DNA of 46,731 bases from the NCBI GenBank assembly GCA_029555925.1, contig JAKPQU010000246.1:1-46731 (forward strand), written 5' to 3'. Origin of the DNA: Bacillota bacterium (GTDB taxonomy: Bacteria > Eremiobacterota > SpSt-956 > JAKJGF01). Position 1 is the first letter of the stretch; each line of letters begins with the position of its first letter. The position numbers and the translations under genes were made by a program. Below are positions 41,815 through 46,731 of the stretch, one piece after another. Below the pieces are notes generated by a model that was not told the DNA's origin, searched no databases, and saw only the letters and a program-made list of their open reading frames with translations.

Positions 41815-41956
41815 AATAATATAATAAAAAATATACACTAGCAGGAAAAAAAAAGCAACTGTCGAATTTTGTTTGAAATTATAAAAACTATCTGTTTGTT
41901 TCATCTTAATCTCTAAATTAATAGGTAGATATTTTTTGAAAGGAAGGGACAAAATA

Positions 41957-42706
41957 ATGAACGGGAAAAAAGTAAAGCTGGAGTACAAATTAAAACAGGG
42001 TGATGTATCGAAATATAAAACTCTTGTAGAATCCAGCACGGAAATAACAGAAGAAGGGCAGACAAAAAGTATATCCTCCGTCATGGAAATGATGACAACC
42101 CAGACTATAAGCAGTGTATTTCCTGATGGTTCAATGAAAGTGGAAGTATCTATAGATTCTGCTTCTTTAAAAAGAGATGGAGAAGAAATCCCTGTTCCCA
42201 GCGTAGGACAGACTATCCCTATGAAAATGAAGAAAAATGGAGAGGTGTCTCAACTTGGTGCAGGAGGAGCAGGCAGCGGACAGACTCATGCTTCCTTCCC
42301 TGAAAATCAGGTAGGTATAGGTGAAAACTGGTCAGGTGAAAGTACAATAGAAATACCGGGAACAGATAAAACAGTTGTCCTGAAAACCAATCATACACTG
42401 GAAGCTTTCGAAAAAATGAAGAATCGTGAATGTTCCAAAATCAATGTTTCTACTCCTGAAACCACCATACCTCTTCAGGAAGATGTGACTCAAACTATAC
42501 TGGTAACAGGAACAACCTATTTTGATCACAATGAAGGAAGACTTGTAAAATCAATTGCAGAAACAAAAACCTGGATGACCCTTCCTACAGGTCAGTCTGT
42601 TAATACTCTGACAAAAATGATTATAGAAATAGAAGGGGACAAAAAAGTTGAAAGTAAAGATAATGCAGTCTCCTTTGGTGGCGACTTTCTTATGCCAAGT
42701 ATCTAA
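41957..42706 (+). CDS. Unknown cytoplasmic beta-rich protein
   Basis: A 249-residue protein starting at the ATG at 41957 behind GGAAGGG. No signal peptide, membrane helix or cysteine cluster. Alternating strands (VKLEYKLKQGDVSKYKTLV, SMKVEVSIDSASLKRDG, KTVVLKTNHTLEAFEKM, TKMIIEIEGDKKVES) suggest a beta-sandwich or barrel. The SFPENQVGIGENWSGES region matches the SLPEEEIKIGFPWES region of the protein at 27012-27749. Similar proteins are often described only as domains of unknown function. Its own hairpin follows at 42715. It lies upstream of ispE in the same direction, 59 bp apart. Confidence 0.72.
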   Translation: MNGKKVKLEYKLKQGDVSKYKTLVESSTEITEEGQTKSISSVMEMMTTQTISSVFPDGSMKVEVSIDSASLKRDGEEIPVPSVGQTIPMKMKKNGEVSQLGAGGAGSGQTHASFPENQVGIGENWSGESTIEIPGTDKTVVLKTNHTLEAFEKMKNRECSKINVSTPETTIPLQEDVTQTILVTGTTYFDHNEGRLVKSIAETKTWMTLPTGQSVNTLTKMIIEIEGDKKVESKDNAVSFGGDFLMPSI

Positions 42707-42714
42707 AATATAAA

Positions 42715-42746
42715 AATCACTAATTCCCGTATGGGAATTAGTGATT
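42715..42746 (+). terminator. Perfect 14-bp hairpin after the unknown gene
   Basis: AATCACTAATTCCC, loop GTAT, GGGAATTAGTGATT. No T-run follows, so it may act as a weak terminator, an mRNA stabiliser, or neither. It lies 9 bp after the stop and 20 bp before the ispE start. Confidence 0.55.
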
Positions 42747-42765
42747 AATTTAAGGGGCATGTTAA

Positions 42766-43605
42766 TTGATTTCCCTATCAGAAAAAGCTTTTGCCAAGGT
42801 TAACCTGTTTCTGGAGATAATAAAAAAAAAATCTGATGGTTATCATGAAATAAAAACTGTTTTTCAGACTATTTCCCTTGCAGACGAGTTAATTTTAGAA
42901 AAAACAGATAAGGGTATAACTATCAGTTGCCCGGATAGTAATTTACCATGCGATGAAAATAACCTGATATATAAAGCAGCAAAACTTATTAAAGAAATTT
43001 CAGGATATAATAAAGGGATAAATATAATTCTGAAGAAGAATATTCCTGTATTTGCAGGGCTCGGTGGTGGTAGCAGTGATGGTGCGGCTACTATCAGAGG
43101 ATTAAATAAATTACTGGGACTTAATCTGACATCTTATGAAATGTTACAGGCTGCAGCCATTATTGGATCAGATGTTCCTTTCCTGCTGGAAGGTGGTACT
43201 GTCCTGGCAGAAGGAAGAGGGGAAAAATTAGTAGCTTTTCTTCCTACACCTGATTTATGGGTAGTTGTAATCAAACCTGACATATCCATATCTACCGGAT
43301 GGGCATATAAACAATGGAAGCCCGGAATAAAGCAGTGTGTAAATGTGGAAAATTTTATCAGCAATATTAATAGTTTAACAGGTAAAAATCTATTATTCAA
43401 TAGCTTTGAAGATATACTGGAGAAACACTATCCGGTAATAAAAACCATAAAAGAAAAACTGGATATGCTCGGTATAAAGGATCATCTGTTATCAGGAAGT
43501 GGATCTTCAATTTTTGCTTTAACAAAAGAATTAGAAAAAGCAGAAAAAATAAAAAAAGAATTTAAAGAATCCTGTTTTATAACGAAAACAGTCGGAAAAT
43601 ATTAA
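42766..43605 (+). CDS. ispE: 4-diphosphocytidyl-2-C-methyl-D-erythritol kinase
   Basis: A 279-residue GHMP kinase. IspE phosphorylates the 2-hydroxyl of CDP-methylerythritol in the MEP pathway to isoprenoids. Motifs: AFAKVNLFLEI at 8 with DGYHEIKTVFQTI, then the ATP loop FAGLGGGSSDGAATIRGLN near 97, and GSGSSIFALTKE near 245. The TTG start has AAGGGG 9 bp upstream; the ATG just before it is in another frame. The protein lacks no key residue that I can see. The next gene encodes a nucleotidyltransferase, followed by the Roadblock proteins, in one direction. Confidence 0.95.
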   Translation: MISLSEKAFAKVNLFLEIIKKKSDGYHEIKTVFQTISLADELILEKTDKGITISCPDSNLPCDENNLIYKAAKLIKEISGYNKGINIILKKNIPVFAGLGGGSSDGAATIRGLNKLLGLNLTSYEMLQAAAIIGSDVPFLLEGGTVLAEGRGEKLVAFLPTPDLWVVVIKPDISISTGWAYKQWKPGIKQCVNVENFISNINSLTGKNLLFNSFEDILEKHYPVIKTIKEKLDMLGIKDHLLSGSGSSIFALTKELEKAEKIKKEFKESCFITKTVGKY

Positions 43606-43638
43606 TAAATAATTACCGGATAACACAATCTTATTCCT

Positions 43639-43668
43639 CGCGTCACGCATCACGCGTCACGCGTCACG
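43639..43668. repeat. Heptad array, right-arm type
   Basis: Units GCGTCAC, GCATCAC and GCGTCAC twice (30 bp), followed by the flank GATTATCAATG. It lies 34 bp after ispE and 22 bp before the nucleotidyltransferase start. Confidence 0.94.
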
Positions 43669-43690
43669 ATTATCAATGAAGGAATATAAT

Positions 43691-44467
43691 ATGAACCCTG
43701 TAAAAGCTGTAATACTGGCAGGCGGTAAACTGGATAGCTCTTTTAAAGATTACGGAGAAAATACCTTTAATAAAGCTTTTATAGAAATAAATAATCGCTT
43801 TATGGTAGAATATGTCATAGAGGCTTTAAAAAAAGCTTCCCTCATAGAAGAAATAATATTGATGATACCTGAAAATATTGTAACGGAGCAGGTAAAAAAG
43901 AATATTTCCGTAACTGTAATAGAAGACAGCGGAGAAAGCCTTGTTCAGACAGTAGTGAATAGCCTGAAATATATACCGGCAGATACTCAGAGATTACTTC
44001 TGGTTATGGCAGATCTGCCTCTATTAACAGCCAGAGCAGTAGACGATTTCGTGAGAAGGTGTTATGAAACAGACGGAGAATATTATTATTCTATTTTACG
44101 TAAAGAAGATATGGTGGAAAAATTTCCAGATGCCAGAAATACTTATATAAAGTTAAAAGATGGTATCTTCTGTGGCGGCGGACTGGTAATGTTAAAACCT
44201 GAAATATGTGATAAATACAGAACAGAACTTATGGATAAAATGACACAGCAAAGAAAAAATCCTCTGGAAATGGCAAGAATGCTGGGGGCAACAACATTGC
44301 TAAAAATTGCGACAGGACAGGCTACAAGAAAAGATCTGGAAATAAGGACTTCAGATTTATTTAAATGTAAAACTATATCTATAGTAACTCCTTACACTGA
44401 AATAGGAATAAATGTAGATAAGCCCGGTGAACTGGAACTTGTTCGTTCTTTATATAAACAAAATTAA
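43691..44467 (+). CDS. MobA-like nucleotidyltransferase
   Basis: A 258-residue protein. I chose the ATG at 43691, since AAGGA lies 7 bp upstream; an ATG at 43676 makes that AAGGA part of the coding region. The N-terminus VKAVILAGGKLDSS is the nucleotide-binding signature of the NTP-transferase family, with FNKAFIEINNRFMVEYVIEAL following. VMADLPLLTARAVDDFV near 95 holds the Asp pair that binds the metal. The end GINVDKPGELELVRSL is typical of MobA-like cytidylyl/guanylyl transferases, and this group is often found next to ispE. The sugar or cofactor acceptor cannot be read. It is not IspD, whose motifs differ. Confidence 0.85.
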   Translation: MNPVKAVILAGGKLDSSFKDYGENTFNKAFIEINNRFMVEYVIEALKKASLIEEIILMIPENIVTEQVKKNISVTVIEDSGESLVQTVVNSLKYIPADTQRLLLVMADLPLLTARAVDDFVRRCYETDGEYYYSILRKEDMVEKFPDARNTYIKLKDGIFCGGGLVMLKPEICDKYRTELMDKMTQQRKNPLEMARMLGATTLLKIATGQATRKDLEIRTSDLFKCKTISIVTPYTEIGINVDKPGELELVRSLYKQN

Positions 44468-44498
44468 TCTGGCAAATTAATTTGGAAGGTAGGTCATT

Positions 44499-44870
44499 AT
44501 GGCAGAAAAAAAGATAAAAGTCATATCACAGTTACTGGGATATGTAAAAGGTGCACTTGCCGGCATAATAATAAGTCTCAAAGGTGAAGAGATAGAAGTC
44601 AGTACAAGGAAAACTATTTCAGATCCTGCCTTTGTGAGAGGAGAGCTGGCAATAATTCTTAAAATAGCCAATTCTCTGGCAGAGGATCTCAAAATGGGTC
44701 CTGTAAGAGAACTTATTATATCATTTGATGCTTATAGTATCATATCCTTAATGATAAGAGATAATTATGCTCTAATTTTATTTCTTGATGACAGTGCAAG
44801 TCTCGGACTGGCAAGAAAAAAAATGGGTGCTGTAATACCAGAACTGGAAAAAGAACTTTATCCGGAATAA
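44499..44870 (+). CDS. Roadblock/LC7-related protein
   Basis: A 123-residue protein. It shows the length and strand pattern of the Roadblock/LC7 domain (GIIISLKGEEIEVST, LIISFDAYSIISLMIRDNYALILFLDDSASLGLARKKM). MglB-type Roadblock proteins act as GTPase-activating partners of the small Ras-like GTPase MglA, which sets front-rear polarity in gliding or twitching bacteria. No MglA is encoded in the window. The Roadblock call here is weaker than for the next gene, since N-terminal landmarks are missing. GGAAGGTAGG precedes the ATG. Confidence 0.75.
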   Translation: MAEKKIKVISQLLGYVKGALAGIIISLKGEEIEVSTRKTISDPAFVRGELAIILKIANSLAEDLKMGPVRELIISFDAYSIISLMIRDNYALILFLDDSASLGLARKKMGAVIPELEKELYPE

Positions 44871-44949
44871 ATAATATTTAATAATAAAAAAGTTTCCGAA
44901 AAAACGAAAAAAATAATGAAATAATTTTTTTTAGTGAAAGGAGGGAATG

Positions 44950-44973
44950 CCTGTTTTTGTTAGCAAAAGCAGG
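44950..44973 (+). promoter_or_regulatory. Hairpin between ribosome site and start codon of the Roadblock gene
   Basis: CCTGTTTTTG, loop TTAG and CAAAAGCAGG form a 10-bp stem with one G-T pair. It separates AAAGGAGG (44937-44944) from the ATG at 44982. Folded, it would bring the two within about 13 bases. A 10-codon frame (44947-44979, MPVFVSKSRF) starts 2 bp after the ribosome site. Confidence 0.6.
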
Positions 44974-44981
44974 TTTTAACA

Positions 44982-45356
44982 ATGGCGTCCTCACCAGAAC
45001 AGGTATTGGAAGAATTATTAAGTGTCCCTGGAGTTGAAGCAGCAGTTGCTTCTGATAAAGACGGATTATTACTGGCAAGTGCAGGAATAAAGGAAGATGA
45101 TGTAGGAAGTGATATGGATGCTTTAGGCGCAGTAGCCTCTGGAGCATTAAGTTCTGCAGAAATGGTAGGAGAAGAATTCAAGAAGGGCATTTTAGAAAGA
45201 GTTGTCCTGGAATATGACGAAGGAAAAGTCATTTTACAGCAGGTTGGGAAAGATGTAGTCCTTGCCATTTTTGCTTCCAAAGAAGCAAATCTTGGCATAG
45301 TAAGATTAACTATAAAAAGAAAACAACAGGAAATAATAGATGCATTTTCTTTTTAA
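44982..45356 (+). CDS. Roadblock/LC7 (MglB-like) protein
   Basis: A 124-residue protein. A full Roadblock/LC7 domain: ELLSVPGVEAAVASDKDGLLLASAGI near 12, then DMDALGAVASGALSSAEMVGEEF, VVLEYDEGKVILQQVGKDVVLAIFASKEANLGIVRLTIKR. Such domains form dimers that regulate Ras-like GTPases of the MglA type, or act in gas-vesicle and motility proteins. The ATG is the only start in frame, because a TAG lies 21 bp upstream. Its ribosome site is offset by a hairpin (see 44950). The next gene encodes the low-complexity protein at 45454, and all four genes from ispE could be one transcript. Confidence 0.9.
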   Translation: MASSPEQVLEELLSVPGVEAAVASDKDGLLLASAGIKEDDVGSDMDALGAVASGALSSAEMVGEEFKKGILERVVLEYDEGKVILQQVGKDVVLAIFASKEANLGIVRLTIKRKQQEIIDAFSF

Positions 45357-45378
45357 AGAAAGGGAAGCTTAATCCGGT

Positions 45379-45406
45379 TCTCCACCTGAGGAACCTCAGG
45401 TGGAGA
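45379..45406 (+). terminator. Strong GC-rich hairpin between Roadblock and repeat-protein genes
   Basis: TCTCCACCTGAGG pairs with CCTCAGGTGGAGA, 12 bp of stem around a 4-base loop. No T-run follows. It could attenuate transcription between the two genes or stabilise the upstream mRNA. Confidence 0.55.
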
Positions 45407-45453
45407 TAACCTGCTTATCGAATAAAAGGTTTTATTTCTTCAAAGGTGATAGT

Positions 45454-46731
45454 ATGTCTAAAAAAACCCCTAAAAAAAGTTGGACCGATAAAGTAAAAGA
45501 GAAACTATTCAGCCCTATATTAAGCCAGGGAGAAGAAACAGAAGAGGTCAAAATAGATAAAGAAAGTCAGATTGCAGAAGCTTATTTTAGAGGTAAATGG
45601 GAAGATAAACAGGACGGAGCGAAATGGGCTTTTTTCAAATCCAAAGTTGATGGAACTGCGGGAAAGGCAGAAGAACTTATAGACGATGAGCTGGACACTG
45701 TGGAATTGAAAGTTAAAAGTGGAGATCTCGGGAAAATTCCGGAAGAGAAGGAAACACCTTCAAAAATAGAAGGTGTTGTTTCTATTACTGATTTAGGCAG
45801 AGCTTCATCTGACAGCAGATATACAAGAAATATTGCAGCACAATCAGAAATTAAGACAGAAACTATTCCTGAAGCACCTGTAAAAATTACTAAGAAATTT
45901 GAAAGTCTTTCTAAAACTCCTTTAAGTAAAAAAATGGAGAAAAAACTGGCCTATAAAGAAATGACATCTCCTATTAAAACTAAAAGAGAAACAACACCCC
46001 TTCCTAAACCTCCCGTGCCAAAAGATAAAGTTTCTGAAGAACTCAGTCTTCTTTCATCTATAAAAGAAAAATCTGCCACAATGGTTGAAGAAAGCCGTAA
46101 ATGGAATTATTTTAGAAAATCTCAGGATGACACCGAGTTTACTACTTATAAACAAAAAACCAGAAGTTCTTATGAAGAAGATATAGAGGAAAAAGTTTCC
46201 ACTCCTGATATTTTAACGGCTAAATCAGGTATTAAACAGGAGCAACAGAGCGTTCTTCAGAAAGATATAGAAAAACCGGAAATATTAGAAAAAAAGCCCG
46301 AAAAGGTTGAGAAGGTATCAACCGATGTACCTTATACACAGACTCCCGCTTCCCCTGTAACATCTTCACCGGCATTTACTTCAAGAACCGGAGGAGAGGA
46401 GGATTTTTCGTCCCTCTATCCGGGATTATATGGTAGTGAAACTCCTCAGCCTCCTCAGACTCCTCAGGGGTTCATGGATTATCAGGCACAGGATATGGGC
46501 TATCCGCAGGGATATCCGTCACCATATCCGCAGGGATACGGCCAGCCTGTAGATACTTATCCGCAGGGTTATGGCCCGCCTGCAGACACATATACCCAGG
46601 GTTATGGCCCACCTGCAGACACATATCCACCGGGATATGGCCAGCCTGTCGGCTATCCACCGGGATATGGCCAGCCTGTCGGCTATCCACCGGGATATGG
46701 CCAGCCTGTCGGCTATCCACCGGGATATGGC
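45454..46731 (+). CDS. Low-complexity protein with Tyr/Pro/Gly repeats, cut by window edge
   Basis: An open frame of 426 codons running off the right edge, ATG at 45454 with AAAGGTGA upstream. Residues 1-100 are charged and partly globular (AEAYFRGKWEDKQDGAKWAFFKSKVDG). Residues 100-325 are disordered and rich in Lys, Glu, Pro and Ser/Thr. From about 330 a Gln/Pro stretch leads to 10-residue repeats of the type GYPPGYGQPV and DTYPQGYGPPA, encoded by near-identical 30-bp repeats at the right edge. Similar Tyr/Pro/Gly tails are known to self-associate or bind membranes and partners, as in rhodopsin or annexin tails. No signal peptide. It may be a scaffold for the Roadblock or kinase proteins, but that is inference. 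Confidence 0.8.
   Translation, partial: MSKKTPKKSWTDKVKEKLFSPILSQGEETEEVKIDKESQIAEAYFRGKWEDKQDGAKWAFFKSKVDGTAGKAEELIDDELDTVELKVKSGDLGKIPEEKETPSKIEGVVSITDLGRASSDSRYTRNIAAQSEIKTETIPEAPVKITKKFESLSKTPLSKKMEKKLAYKEMTSPIKTKRETTPLPKPPVPKDKVSEELSLLSSIKEKSATMVEESRKWNYFRKSQDDTEFTTYKQKTRSSYEEDIEEKVSTPDILTAKSGIKQEQQSVLQKDIEKPEILEKKPEKVEKVSTDVPYTQTPASPVTSSPAFTSRTGGEEDFSSLYPGLYGSETPQPPQTPQGFMDYQAQDMGYPQGYPSPYPQGYGQPVDTYPQGYGPPADTYTQGYGPPADTYPPGYGQPVGYPPGYGQPVGYPPGYGQPVGYPPGYG

Noticed and set aside
771..43668. CRISPR array interpretation of the heptads
   Set aside because: The repeats are 7 bp with no spacers between units and no cas genes nearby. They are direct heptads in inverted arms, not repeat-spacer units.
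771..43668. Heptads as operator sites of one regulator
   Set aside because: Too many copies, placed at gene 3' ends as often as at 5' ends, and too variable in the last three bases for one protein's operator.

Overview
The window is AT-rich DNA from a bacterium that I cannot place to a phylum. Several lipoproteins, ADP-heptose-type glycosyltransferases, a PilT-like ATPase, three Ser/Thr kinases, HEAT and Roadblock/LC7 proteins, and a corrinoid methyltransferase set beside formate-THF ligase together suggest an anaerobic, diderm, surface-motile member of an uncultured lineage. That placement is inference. There are no rRNA or tRNA genes, no CRISPR array, no transposase and no phage genes.

Layout. 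1-8.1 kb: two Uma2-type nuclease genes, then lipoproteins (a Thr/Pro-rich one, a TPR one, a 989-residue NHL-repeat one and a 68-residue one). 8.8-13.3 kb: a coiled-coil PD-(D/E)XK-like protein, formate-THF ligase, a Fur-family regulator and RNase III. 13.4-17.1 kb, minus strand: MttB-like methyltransferase, a small coiled-coil protein, a corrinoid protein and a UroD/MtaA-like methyltransferase, which together form a B12-dependent methyl-transfer module that could feed one-carbon units towards tetrahydrofolate. 17.4-21.4 kb, plus strand: two glycosyltransferases and an ABC-F ATPase. 21.5-28.7 kb, minus strand: zinc-ribbon protein, membrane kinase, threonine synthase-like enzyme, carbamate kinase, carbamoyltransferase, an unknown protein and a metallophosphatase. 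29.3-34.6 kb, plus strand: two long HEAT proteins and a PilT-like ATPase. 34.6-38.7 kb, minus strand: two paralogous zinc-ribbon/kinase/HEAT/TPR proteins, one broken by a one-base frameshift. 39.4-41.7 kb, minus strand: an unknown protein, rsmI and ndk. 42-46.7 kb, plus strand: an unknown protein, ispE, a nucleotidyltransferase, two Roadblock/LC7 proteins and a partial protein ending in Tyr/Pro/Gly repeats.

The outstanding feature is the intergenic DNA. About 30 spacers carry arrays with a strict 7-bp period. Units read GTRANNN in the left arm and the reverse complement in the right arm, so each complete array is an inverted repeat of direct repeats. The three variable bases change from array to array (GTGACGC, GTAATGC, GTGAAAA, GTGAATA, GTGAGTC and others), while GTRA and the register stay fixed. 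Some arrays have a GC-rich hairpin at the centre. Many abut or supply the stop codon of the neighbouring gene, and five unrelated proteins end in Glu-Ser from a GAGTCGTGA unit. Several arrays run up to a start codon with no visible Shine-Dalgarno sequence. Four arrays sit inside copies of a MITE-like element with shared terminal inverted repeats but different heptads. One dispersed repeat occurs twice, differing in length by exactly two heptads. I take this as the best candidate for an undescribed system in the window. Other palindromic repeats (2971-3099, 4386-4677, 21987-22101 and a 211-bp tandem pair at 38891-39313) show that the spacers are unusually rich in foldable repeats.
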